A stretch of DNA of 64,000 nt from CAVQWT01 sp963810815 (GTDB lineage: Bacteria > Pseudomonadota > Gammaproteobacteria > Burkholderiales > Casimicrobiaceae), in contig CAWEPB010000007.1 of assembly GCA_963810815.1 (NCBI GenBank), positions 310,001 through 374,000 of the forward strand, written 5' to 3'. The notes beneath the pieces are model-generated. The model saw nothing but the letters and a program-made list of their open reading frames with translations, ran no database searches and was not told the DNA's origin. A program made the position numbers and the translations under genes. This document shows positions 46,197-57,009 of this stretch, one piece after another. Each line of letters begins with the position of its first letter. The stretch's first letter is position 1.

Positions 46197-48527
46197 ATGC
46201 TGAACCTCGAAATCGACGGCCGGACGGTGCAGGTGCCGAACGGCAGCACGGTGATGGACGCGGCGAACAAGCTCGGCGTCTACGTGCCGCACTTCTGCTA
46301 CCACCGGAAGCTGTCGATCGCCGCCAACTGCCGGATGTGCCTGGTGCAGGTCGAGAAGGCCCCGAAGCCGCTGCCCGCCTGCGCCACGCCGGCGACCGAC
46401 GGCATGAAGGTGTGGACGCACTCGGAACAGGCGGTCAGGGCGCAGAAGGGGGTGATGGAGTTCCTGCTCATCAACCACCCGCTCGACTGCCCGATCTGCG
46501 ACCAGGGCGGCGAGTGCCAGCTGCAGGACCTCGCGGTGGGCTACGGCGCCTCCGGCTCGCGCTACACCGAGGCCAAGCGCGTCGTGTTCCACAAGCACCT
46601 CGGGCCGCTGGTGTCGGCCGAGGAAATGAGCCGCTGCATCCACTGCACCCGCTGCGTGCGCTTCGGGCAGGAGATCGCCGGCGTGATGGAGCTCGGCATG
46701 GCCGGGCGCGGCGAGCATTCCGAGATCCTGTCGTTCGTCGGACGCAGCGTCGACTCGGAGCTCTCCGGCAACATGATCGACCTCTGTCCGGTGGGAGCGC
46801 TGACGTCGAAGCCGTTCCGCTATGCCGCGCGCACCTGGGAGCTCGGGCGGCGGAAGTCGGTGGCACCGCACGATTCGCTGGGCAGCAACCTCGTCGTGCA
46901 GGTCAAGGGCGACCGCGTGATGCGCGTCCTTCCGCTCGAGAACGAGGCGGTCAACGAGTGCTGGCTGTCCGACAAGGACCGCTTCTCCTACGAGGCGCTC
47001 GACGGCGACGGGCGGCTCGACCGGCCGATGATCAAGCGCGACGGTGAGTGGCGCGAGGTCGACTGGACGACGGCGCTGGACTTCGTCGCCGCGGGGCTGT
47101 CGGCCGTCGTCGCGCGGCACGGCGGCACCGCGCTTGGCACGCTGGTCTCGCCGCACTCGACGCTCGAGGAAATGACGCTGGCGGCGCAGCTCACCCGCGC
47201 GCTGGGCAGCCCGAACGTCGATTTCCGCCTGCGGCAGTCGGACTTCCGCGGCGACCGTCGCGGCGCCGGCATCCCGTGGCTGGGTCTGCCGGTGGCGGCG
47301 CTCGAGACGCTGGACCGCGCGCTGGTCGTCGGCAGCTTCCTGCGCAAGGACCACCCGCTGGTCGCGCATCGGCTGCGGCAGGCGGCGAAGAAGGGCGCGC
47401 AGGTATCGATGCTGCACTCGGTCGCCGACGACTGGCTGCTGCCGGTCGCGCACTCGTTCGTCGCGACGCCGTCGCTGCTGCCGCGCGCGCTGGCCGAGAT
47501 CGTCGTCGCCGCGGCGCGGGGCGCCGGCCGCCCGGTGTCGCCGGCACTGGCCGCGGTCGAGCCGACCGCGGCGGCCGAGGTGATCGCCGCGTCGCTGCTG
47601 ACCGGCGAGCGCCGGGCCGTTCTGCTGGGCAACTACGCCGAGCAGCATCGGGAGGCGTCGCAGCTCCTGGCGCTGGCGCAGGCGCTGGCGGAAATCACCG
47701 GCGCGACGCTCGGCTGCCTCGGCGAGGCGGCGAACAGCGTCGGCGGCCACGTCGCCGGCGCGCTGCCGGGCGAGGGCGGCCTCGACGCCGCGGCCATGTT
47801 CGCCGATCCGCGCAAGGCGTACCTGCTGCTGCACGCCGAGGCCGAGTTCGACTGCGCCAACCCGGTCGCCGCGCGCGCCGCGCTGGAGAAGGCGGAGTTC
47901 GTCGTCGCGCTGACGCCGTTCCGCCACGGCACGCAGTACGCCGACGCGCTGCTGCCGGTGTCGCCGTTCACCGAGACCGGCGGCACCTTCGTCAGCTGCG
48001 AGGGCCGCGTCCAGTCGTTCCAGGGCGTGGTGAAGCCGCGCGGCGACACCCGTCCGGCGTGGAAGGTGCTGCGCGTCCTCGGCAACCTCCTCGGCCGGGA
48101 CGGGTTTGCATACGAGTCGGTCGACGAGGTCCGGGCGACGGTGCTGCCCGCCGGCGCCGACCTCGCGTCGCGGCTGGCCAACGGGACCGCCGTGGCGGTC
48201 GTGGCGCCCGCCGCCGCGACGGCCGGCCTCGAGCGCGTCGCCGACGTGCCGATCCACTTCGCCGACCCGCTGGTCCGCCGGGCGCCGGCGCTGCAGGAGA
48301 CCGCCGACGCGCAGCCGCCGCGCGCGCGGATGAACGCGGTCACCCTCGCCGGCCTCGGCGCGGCCGACGGCGTGCAGCTGCGCGTGCGGCAGGGGCGCGG
48401 CGAGGCGGTGCTCACTGCGGTCACCGATGCCGGGGTGCCGGCGGGCGTGGTCCGGATCGCGGCGGCGCACCCGTCGACCTGCGGCCTCGAGGGCCTCTCG
48501 GGCCCGATCGCGGTGGAGAGGGCCTGA
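46197..48527 (+). CDS. nuoG: NADH-quinone oxidoreductase subunit G
   Basis: A 776-residue subunit with several clusters. HFCYHRKLSIAANCRMC and CATPATDGM bind [2Fe-2S] N1b; HPLDCPICDQGGECQLQD binds N5 with its His; CIHCTRCVRFGQE and DLCPVGAL bind N4. The remaining 550 residues are the molybdopterin-oxidoreductase-like domain without its cofactor. Start ATG 46197 lies 10 bases after nuoF. Confidence 0.96.
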   Translation: MLNLEIDGRTVQVPNGSTVMDAANKLGVYVPHFCYHRKLSIAANCRMCLVQVEKAPKPLPACATPATDGMKVWTHSEQAVRAQKGVMEFLLINHPLDCPICDQGGECQLQDLAVGYGASGSRYTEAKRVVFHKHLGPLVSAEEMSRCIHCTRCVRFGQEIAGVMELGMAGRGEHSEILSFVGRSVDSELSGNMIDLCPVGALTSKPFRYAARTWELGRRKSVAPHDSLGSNLVVQVKGDRVMRVLPLENEAVNECWLSDKDRFSYEALDGDGRLDRPMIKRDGEWREVDWTTALDFVAAGLSAVVARHGGTALGTLVSPHSTLEEMTLAAQLTRALGSPNVDFRLRQSDFRGDRRGAGIPWLGLPVAALETLDRALVVGSFLRKDHPLVAHRLRQAAKKGAQVSMLHSVADDWLLPVAHSFVATPSLLPRALAEIVVAAARGAGRPVSPALAAVEPTAAAEVIAASLLTGERRAVLLGNYAEQHREASQLLALAQALAEITGATLGCLGEAANSVGGHVAGALPGEGGLDAAAMFADPRKAYLLLHAEAEFDCANPVAARAALEKAEFVVALTPFRHGTQYADALLPVSPFTETGGTFVSCEGRVQSFQGVVKPRGDTRPAWKVLRVLGNLLGRDGFAYESVDEVRATVLPAGADLASRLANGTAVAVVAPAAATAGLERVADVPIHFADPLVRRAPALQETADAQPPRARMNAVTLAGLGAADGVQLRVRQGRGEAVLTAVTDAGVPAGVVRIAAAHPSTCGLEGLSGPIAVERA

Positions 48528-48529
48528 CC

Positions 48530-49591
48530 ATGGACGCCTGGCTCGCCCCGGTGCAGCAGGCGCTCGGCCCCGCGTGGCCGACGGTCTGGACGCTGCTCAA
48601 GATCGTCGCCATCACCGTGCCGGTGATCCTCGGCGTCGCGTACATGACGCTGGCCGAACGCAAGATCATCGGCTGGATGCAGGTGCGCATCGGCCCCAAC
48701 CGCGTCGGTCCGATGGGGCTGCTGCAGCCGTTCGCCGACGTGTTCAAGCTGATCTTCAAGGAGATCATCGTCCCCACCGGTGCCAACCGGCACCTGTTCT
48801 TCATCGCGCCGATGCTGGCGCTCGCGCCGGCGCTGGCGGCGTGGGCGGTGGTGCCCTTCGCGGACGGCCTGGTGCTCGCGGACATCGACGCGGGCCTGCT
48901 CTACCTGCTGGCGATGACCTCGACCGGCGTGTACGGGATCATCCTCGCCGGCTGGGCGTCGAACTCGAAGTACGCGTTCCTGGGCTGCCTGCGCTCCGCC
49001 GCCCAGATCGTCAGCTACGAGCTCGCGATGGGCTTCGCGCTGGTCGGCGTGCTGATGGCCGCCAACAGCCTCAACCTCTCCGACATCGTCCGCGGACAGC
49101 AGGGCGGGGCGGCGTACTGGTACGTCTGGCCGCTGCTGCCGCTGTTCGTCGTCTACGTCGTCTCGGGCATCGCCGAGACCAACCGCCACCCGTTCGACGT
49201 CGCCGAGGGCGAGTCGGAAATCGTCGCCGGCTTCCACGTCGAGTACTCCGGCGTCGCGTTCGCGCTGTTCTTCCTGGCCGAGTACGCGAACATGATCCTG
49301 ATCTCGGCGCTGACCGCGGTACTGTTCCTCGGCGGCTGGTACTCGCCGTGGCCCGACCTGAACCAGGCGACCCTGTTCGGCTTCGCCCCGTTCGGCGACG
49401 GCCTGCCGTGGCTGTTCGCCAAGATGTGCTTCGTGCTGCTGATCTTCCTGTGGGTGCGGGCGACGTTCCCCCGCTATCGCTACGACCAGATCATGCGGCT
49501 CGGCTGGAAGGTGTTCATCCCGGTGACGCTGGTGTGGATCGTCTTCCTCGGCATCGTCAACCAGACGCGCTTCGCGCCGCTGTTCCACTGA
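48530..49591 (+). CDS. nuoH: NADH-quinone oxidoreductase subunit H
   Basis: A 353-residue membrane subunit with eight helices at the junction of the two arms. Blocks LAERKIIGWMQVRIGPNRVGP, SNSKYAFLGCLRSAAQ, SYELAMG and AETNRHPFDVAEGESE are the standard quinone-cavity loops. ATG 48530 is two bases after the nuoG stop. Confidence 0.97.
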   Translation: MDAWLAPVQQALGPAWPTVWTLLKIVAITVPVILGVAYMTLAERKIIGWMQVRIGPNRVGPMGLLQPFADVFKLIFKEIIVPTGANRHLFFIAPMLALAPALAAWAVVPFADGLVLADIDAGLLYLLAMTSTGVYGIILAGWASNSKYAFLGCLRSAAQIVSYELAMGFALVGVLMAANSLNLSDIVRGQQGGAAYWYVWPLLPLFVVYVVSGIAETNRHPFDVAEGESEIVAGFHVEYSGVAFALFFLAEYANMILISALTAVLFLGGWYSPWPDLNQATLFGFAPFGDGLPWLFAKMCFVLLIFLWVRATFPRYRYDQIMRLGWKVFIPVTLVWIVFLGIVNQTRFAPLFH

Positions 49592-49601
49592 GGCGCCGCC
49601 G

Positions 49602-50093
49602 ATGATCGCCCGCGTCAAGGACCTGCTCAACACCTGGCTGCTGCTGGAGCTCGGCCGGGGACTCGCCCTCACGGGCCGGCACCTGTTCGCGCGCAAGGTG
49701 ACGATCCAGTTCCCGGAGGAGAAGACGCCGCAGAGCCCGCGCTTCCGCGGCCTGCACGCGCTGCGCCGGTATCCGAACGGCGAGGAGCGCTGCATCGCCT
49801 GCAAGCTGTGCGAGGCGGTCTGCCCCGCGCTCGCCATCACCATCGAGTCCGAGCAGCGCGCCGACGGGACGCGCCGAACGACCCGCTACGACATCGACCT
49901 GACCAAGTGCATCTTCTGCGGTTTCTGCGAGGAAAGCTGTCCGGTCGACTCGATCGTCGAGACCCGCATCCTCGAGTACCACGGCGAAAGGCGCGGCGAC
50001 CTCTACTACACGAAGGACATGCTGCTGGCGGTGGGCGACCGCTACGAAGCGCAGATCGCCGCCGACCGCGCCGCGGACGCGAGCTACCGCTGA
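49602..50093 (+). CDS. nuoI: NADH-quinone oxidoreductase subunit I
   Basis: A 163-residue ferredoxin-like subunit with clusters N6a and N6b. CIACKLCEAVCP and CIFCGFCEESCP give eight cysteine ligands. The N-terminal amphipathic segment (LLNTWLLLELGRGLALTGRH) docks to the membrane arm. Ten bases after nuoH. Confidence 0.97.
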   Translation: MIARVKDLLNTWLLLELGRGLALTGRHLFARKVTIQFPEEKTPQSPRFRGLHALRRYPNGEERCIACKLCEAVCPALAITIESEQRADGTRRTTRYDIDLTKCIFCGFCEESCPVDSIVETRILEYHGERRGDLYYTKDMLLAVGDRYEAQIAADRAADASYR

Positions 50094-50127
50094 CGCCGGA
50101 ACGGCGCCCGGTCCCGATCACGACCCC

Positions 50128-50727
50128 ATGACCTTCCCCACCTTCCTCTTCTATGCCTTCGCCGCGGTGCTGGTGTTCGCGGCGCTGCGCGTCGTGACGA
50201 CCCGGAATCCGGTGCACGCGGCGATGTGGCTGGTGCTCGCGTTCTTCACCGCCGCGGCGCACTGGCTGATGCTGAAGGCCGAGTTCCTGGCGATCGCGCT
50301 GGTGCTGGTCTACGTCGGCGCGGTGATGGTGCTCTTCCTGTTCGTCGTGATGATGCTCGACGTCAATTTCGACAACCTGCGCTCGCAGTTCCGCAGCTAC
50401 ATCCCGGTCGGCGCGACGGTCGGCGCGCTGGTCCTGGTCGAGATGGCGCTGGTGCTGGCGGGCGGCTACATGAAGGGCGCCACGCCGGCGTCGCCGCCCG
50501 ACGGCGGCAACACCCGCGCGCTGGGCCGGGCGCTGTACACCGAATACGGGTATGCGTTCGAGATCGCGTCGGTGGTGCTGCTGGTGGCGATCATCGCCGC
50601 GATCGCGCTGACGCACCGGAAGCGGAAGGAAACCCGGCACCAGGAGCCGGGCGAGCAGGTCAAGGTGCGCCCGGGCGACCGGCTGCGCGTGCTGTCGATG
50701 CCGTCGGAGAAGAAGCCGGAGCGGTAG
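50128..50727 (+). CDS. nuoJ: NADH-quinone oxidoreductase subunit J
   Basis: A 199-residue membrane subunit with five helices. HAAMWLVLAFFTAAAHWLML and FLAIALVLVYVGAVMVLFLF are the conserved blocks, the second containing the pi-bulge helix TM3. The tail is polar and basic (RKRKETRHQEPGEQ). A 117-base gap follows before nuoK. Confidence 0.96.
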   Translation: MTFPTFLFYAFAAVLVFAALRVVTTRNPVHAAMWLVLAFFTAAAHWLMLKAEFLAIALVLVYVGAVMVLFLFVVMMLDVNFDNLRSQFRSYIPVGATVGALVLVEMALVLAGGYMKGATPASPPDGGNTRALGRALYTEYGYAFEIASVVLLVAIIAAIALTHRKRKETRHQEPGEQVKVRPGDRLRVLSMPSEKKPER

Positions 50728-50844
50728 CCGGCGCGACGGGTGCCGGAAGGCTGCCGGAGGCGGGCGCGGTGCGCGCCCTACCCGGCGGCGACGAACAACG
50801 GAAGCGGTTGCAGGCGTGGCAATCTAGGGAGCAGGGAGCCTTAC

Positions 50845-51165
50845 GTGGCATTTCTATCGGCGCCGTCGCTGTCGCACTACCTCGTGCTGGGCGCGATCCT
50901 GTTCGCCATCAGCATGGCCGGCATCTTCCTCAACCGGAAGAACGTGATCATCCTGCTGATGGCCATCGAGCTGATGCTGCTCGCGGTCAACCTCAATTTC
51001 ATCGCGTTCTCGAGCTTCCTCGGCGACCTCTCCGGGCAGGTGTTCGTGTTCTTCATCCTCACCGTGGCCGCGGCCGAGTCGGCGATCGGCCTCGCGATCC
51101 TCGTGCTGCTGTTCCGCAACGTCGGCTCGATCGACGTCGAGGACATGGACCGGCTGAAGGGCTGA
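50845..51165 (+). CDS. nuoK: NADH-quinone oxidoreductase subunit K
   Basis: A 106-residue three-helix subunit. Glutamates of the proton path are in MAIELMLLAVNLNFIAF. The likely start is GTG 50845 (MAFLSAPSLSHYLVLGAIL) after a GGGAG site; an earlier frame from 50740 adds an unrelated Cys/Arg-rich stretch. Confidence 0.95.
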   Translation: MAFLSAPSLSHYLVLGAILFAISMAGIFLNRKNVIILLMAIELMLLAVNLNFIAFSSFLGDLSGQVFVFFILTVAAAESAIGLAILVLLFRNVGSIDVEDMDRLKG

Positions 51166-51175
51166 CGGGTAACCC

Positions 51176-53235
<2,060 letters not shown>

Positions 53236-53251
53236 CGACCGGGAAACGACG

Positions 53252-54715
53252 ATGCCCTACCTGTCGCTCGCCATCTGGGTCCCGATCGTCGCCGGCCTGG
53301 TCGTGCTCGCCGTCGGCCGCGATGCCCGCACCGCGCGCTGGATCGCGCTGGTCGGCGCCGTCGTCGGTCTCCTGGTCACGCTGCCGCTGTGGCTGAATTT
53401 CGAGCCGGGCACCTCGGACCTGCAGTTCGTCGAGCACCTGGAGTGGATCCCGCGCTTCGACATCAACTATTTCCTCGGCGTCGACGGCATCTCGATGCTG
53501 TTCGTGCTGCTGAACAGCCTGACCACCGTGTTCGTCGTCTGGGCGGGCTGGGAGGTGATCCAGACGCGGGTCGCGCAGTACATGGCCGCGTTCCTGATCA
53601 TGTCGGGACTCATCAACGGCGCGTTCGCCGCGATCGACGGCATCCTGTTCTACGTGTTCTTCGAGGCGATGCTGATCCCGATGTACATCATCATCGGGGT
53701 CTGGGGCGGTCCGAACCGCGTCTACGCGGCGGTCAAGTTCTTCCTCTACACGCTGCTGGGCTCGCTGCTGATGCTGGTGGCGCTGATCTACCTCTACAAC
53801 GTCTCGCAGAGCTTCGCGATCATCGACTGGTACCACGTGCCGCTGTCGATGCAGTCGCAGCTGCTGCTGTTCGTCGCGTTCTTCCTGGCGTTCTCGGTCA
53901 AGGTGCCGATGTGGCCGGTGCACACCTGGCTCCCCGACGCGCACGTCGAGGCGCCGACCGGCGGCTCGGTGGTGCTGGCGGCGATCACGCTCAAGATCGG
54001 CGCCTACGGCTTCGTCCGCTTCATCCTGCCGATCCTGCCCGACGCGTCGCGCTACCTGTCCGGGTTCATCATCACGCTGTCGCTGATCGCCGTCGTGTAC
54101 ATCGGTTTCGTCGCGCTGGTGCAGGGCGACATGAAGAAGCTGATCGCGTACTCGTCGATCTCGCACATGGGCTTCGTCACGCTGGGCTTCTTCGTGTTCA
54201 GCCAGCTCGGCGTCGAAGGCGCGCTGGTGCAGATGATCTCGCACGGCTTCGTCTCGGCTGCCATGTTCCTCTGCGTCGGCGTCCTGTACGACCGGCTGCA
54301 CAGCCGGCAGATCGCCGACTACGGCGGCGTCGTCAACACCATGCCGAAGTTCGCCGCGTTCGCCGTGCTGTTCGCGATGGCGAACGCGGGACTGCCCGCC
54401 ACGTCCGGCTTCGTCGGCGAGTTCCTGGTGATCCTGGCGGCGGTCAAGTTCAACTTCTGGATCGGCCTCGCCGCCGCGACGACGCTGATCCTCGGCGCGG
54501 CGTACACGCTGTGGATGGTCAAGCGGGTGATTTTCGGCGCCGTCGCCAACGACGGCGTGGCGAAGCTCGCCGACCTGAGCCGCCGCGAGTTCTGGCTGCT
54601 GGCCACGCTCGCCGTCCTGGTGCTGTGGCTGGGCGTGTACCCGAAGCCCTTCGTCGACGTGATGCACGCTTCGGTCTCCGACCTCCTGGCCCACGTGGCC
54701 ACCTCGAAGCTCTGA
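53252..54715 (+). CDS. nuoM: NADH-quinone oxidoreductase subunit M
   Basis: A 487-residue antiporter-like subunit with 14 helices. FFEAMLIPMYIIIGVWGG carries the conserved Glu of TM5, and HTWLPDAHVEAPTGGSVVLA and KKLIAYSSISHMGFV are the other channel blocks. It ends 19 bases before nuoN. Confidence 0.97.
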   Translation: MPYLSLAIWVPIVAGLVVLAVGRDARTARWIALVGAVVGLLVTLPLWLNFEPGTSDLQFVEHLEWIPRFDINYFLGVDGISMLFVLLNSLTTVFVVWAGWEVIQTRVAQYMAAFLIMSGLINGAFAAIDGILFYVFFEAMLIPMYIIIGVWGGPNRVYAAVKFFLYTLLGSLLMLVALIYLYNVSQSFAIIDWYHVPLSMQSQLLLFVAFFLAFSVKVPMWPVHTWLPDAHVEAPTGGSVVLAAITLKIGAYGFVRFILPILPDASRYLSGFIITLSLIAVVYIGFVALVQGDMKKLIAYSSISHMGFVTLGFFVFSQLGVEGALVQMISHGFVSAAMFLCVGVLYDRLHSRQIADYGGVVNTMPKFAAFAVLFAMANAGLPATSGFVGEFLVILAAVKFNFWIGLAAATTLILGAAYTLWMVKRVIFGAVANDGVAKLADLSRREFWLLATLAVLVLWLGVYPKPFVDVMHASVSDLLAHVATSKL

Positions 54716-54734
54716 CCGGCGGACGCCCCGAACC

Positions 54735-56177
54735 ATGAAAGCGATGCTGCTGCCGGTGCTCCCCGAAGTCGTGCTGCTGACGATGGCCTGCGCGATCCTG
54801 CTGGTCGACCTGTTCCTGTCCGATGCGCGCCGCCACGTCTCGTACTGGCTGACGCAGGCCACGCTCGCCGTGGCCGCGTGGATCGCCGTGACGACGATGA
54901 ATCCCGAGCCGGTGATCGCGTTCCACGGCCTCGTCGTCGACGACGTGCTGTCCGACTTCCTCAAGCTCGCAAGCTGCGCGGCGGTCTCGCTGATGCTGTT
55001 CTACGGCCGTGGCTACCTGCTCGCGCGGGGACTGTTCAAGGGCGAGACCTTCGTCCTGACGCTGACGGCGCTGCTCGGCATCATGGTCATGGTGTCGGCG
55101 AACCACTTCATCACGCTGTACATGGGGCTCGAGCTGCAGGCGCTGTCGCTGTACGCGATGGTGGCGATGCACCGGACGTCGAACGCCGCGACCGAGGCGG
55201 CGATGAAGTACTTCGTCCTGGGCGCGCTCGCCTCGGGCATGCTGCTCTACGGCCTGTCGATGGTCTACGGCGCGACCGGCTCGCTGCAGCTCGACGCCGT
55301 TTCGCAGGCGATCTTCTCCGGCCGCGGCAACCGCGCGCTGCTGACCTTCGGCCTCGTGTTCGTCGTCTCGGGCCTCGCGTTCAAGCTCGGCGTCGTGCCG
55401 TACCACATGTGGGTGCCCGACGTTTACCACGGCGCGGCGACGCCGGTGACGCTGTTCATCGGCACGGCGCCCAAGCTGGCGGCCTTCGCGATCACGCTGC
55501 GGCTGCTGGCGGTGGGGCTCGCCGGACTCGAGGTCGACTGGGCCGGAATGCTGCTGATCCTGTCGATCCTGTCGATGATCGTCGGCAACCTGGTGGCGAT
55601 CGCCCAGACCAACATCAAGCGGATGCTCGCGTACTCGACCATCGCGAACATGGGCTTCCTGCTGCTCGGCTTCGTCGCGGCGACGCCGAACGGCTACTCG
55701 GCGGCGATGTTCTACGCGGTCGCCTACGTGCTGACCAGCCTGGCGTCGTTCGGCGTGGTGATCCTGCTGTCGCGCGAGGGCTTCGAGGCCGACCGCATCG
55801 ACGACTTCAAGGGGCTGAACCAGCGTTCGCCCTGGTGGGCGTTCATGATGCTGCTGACGATGTTTTCGCTGGCCGGTGTGCCGCCGACCGTCGGCTTCTA
55901 CGCCAAGTTCTCGGTCATCCAGGCGGTGGTGCAGGAGGGCTACGTGTGGGTCGCCGTCGTCGCGGTGATGGCCTCCCTCATCGGCGCGTTCTACTACCTG
56001 CGGATCGTCAAGCTGATGTATTTCGACGACCCGGCCGACAACGCGCCGATCGAGTCGCGCGGCGACACCCGGGTGCTGCTGTCGGCCAACGGCCTCGTGC
56101 TGCTGCTGCTGGGGATCCTGCCGCAGCCGCTGATGGGGCTGTGCGTCGTCGCGCTGGCGTCGTCCGGGTTCCTCTGA
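54735..56177 (+). CDS. nuoN: NADH-quinone oxidoreductase subunit N
   Basis: A 480-residue antiporter-like subunit, last gene of the operon. MGLELQALSLYAMVAM, GVVPYHMWVPDVYHGAATPV, KRMLAYSTIANMGFLLLGF and the C-terminal FSLAGVPPTVGFYAKFSVI are intact. After it a 60-base gap leads to lutA. Confidence 0.97.
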   Translation: MKAMLLPVLPEVVLLTMACAILLVDLFLSDARRHVSYWLTQATLAVAAWIAVTTMNPEPVIAFHGLVVDDVLSDFLKLASCAAVSLMLFYGRGYLLARGLFKGETFVLTLTALLGIMVMVSANHFITLYMGLELQALSLYAMVAMHRTSNAATEAAMKYFVLGALASGMLLYGLSMVYGATGSLQLDAVSQAIFSGRGNRALLTFGLVFVVSGLAFKLGVVPYHMWVPDVYHGAATPVTLFIGTAPKLAAFAITLRLLAVGLAGLEVDWAGMLLILSILSMIVGNLVAIAQTNIKRMLAYSTIANMGFLLLGFVAATPNGYSAAMFYAVAYVLTSLASFGVVILLSREGFEADRIDDFKGLNQRSPWWAFMMLLTMFSLAGVPPTVGFYAKFSVIQAVVQEGYVWVAVVAVMASLIGAFYYLRIVKLMYFDDPADNAPIESRGDTRVLLSANGLVLLLLGILPQPLMGLCVVALASSGFL

Positions 56178-56183
56178 TACGCG

Positions 56184-56213
56184 TTCGCGGCGCCGTGCCG
56201 CGCGTGCTACCAT
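56184..56213 (+). promoter_or_regulatory. Possible promoter for the lut genes
   Basis: TTCGCG at 56184 and an extended -10-like TGC-TACCAT (hexamer 56208-56213) are spaced by 18 bases in the short gap before lutA. Both elements are imperfect. Read-through from the nuo operon is the alternative. Confidence 0.3.
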
Positions 56214-56237
56214 TTTCCGGTTTTCCGGAGACCTCCC

Positions 56238-56972
56238 ATGCGCGTCGGTTTTTTCGTCACCTGCCTCGTCGACCTGATGCGGCCGTCGATCGGCTTCGCG
56301 GCGATCAGGCTGCTCGAGGCCGGCGGCGCCGAGGTGTTCGTGCCGCCGGCCCAGACCTGCTGCGGCCAGCCCGCCTACAACTCGGGCGACCGCGCCGACA
56401 CCAAGGCGCTGGCCGCGAAGCTGATCGGCGAGTTCGAGGGCTGCGACTACGTGGTCGCGCCGTCGGGATCGTGCAGCGGCATGGTCCGCACCCATTACGG
56501 CGAACTCTTCGCCGACGACCCGGCGATGAAGGCCCGCGCCGACGCCCTCGCGGCGAAGACCTGGGAGCTCACGAGCTTCCTTGCCGAGGTGCTGAAGCTC
56601 GAATCGGTGCCGGGGCGCCTGGCCGGGAAGGTCACCTACCACGACAGCTGCGCCGGGCTGCGCGAGATGGGCGTCAAGCGCCAGCCGCGGGCGCTGCTGG
56701 CGATGGTGCCCGGGCTCACGCTGGAGGAAATGCCGGAGAACGAGATGTGCTGCGGGTTCGGCGGCACGTTCTCGATCAAGTTCGGCGAGATCTCCTCGCG
56801 GCTTGCGGACAACAAGTGTCAGCACATCGTCAACAGCGGGACCGGCACCGTCGTCCTCGGCGATCTCGGCTGCATGCTCAACATCGAGGGGCGGCTGCGC
56901 CGGCGCGGCGACACGACGACGCAGGTGCTGCACGTCGCCGAGGTGCTGTCCGGCGAGCGGCCCGAGCGCTGA
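56238..56972 (+). CDS. lutA: L-lactate utilisation Fe-S subunit LutA
   Basis: A 244-residue protein with two CCG-domain cysteine-rich repeats (QTCCGQPAYNSGD with DSCAGLREMG, and NEMCCGFGGTFSIKF). It belongs to the LutABC complex that oxidises L-lactate to pyruvate in the cytoplasm. GGAG lies eight bases upstream of ATG 56238. Glycolate oxidase GlcF has similar cysteine repeats but is larger and fused to ferredoxin domains. Confidence 0.93.
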   Translation: MRVGFFVTCLVDLMRPSIGFAAIRLLEAGGAEVFVPPAQTCCGQPAYNSGDRADTKALAAKLIGEFEGCDYVVAPSGSCSGMVRTHYGELFADDPAMKARADALAAKTWELTSFLAEVLKLESVPGRLAGKVTYHDSCAGLREMGVKRQPRALLAMVPGLTLEEMPENEMCCGFGGTFSIKFGEISSRLADNKCQHIVNSGTGTVVLGDLGCMLNIEGRLRRRGDTTTQVLHVAEVLSGERPER

Positions 56973-57009
56973 CCCGCCGACTCCACTCTCCCGAGCCCCC
57001 AGGATTCCC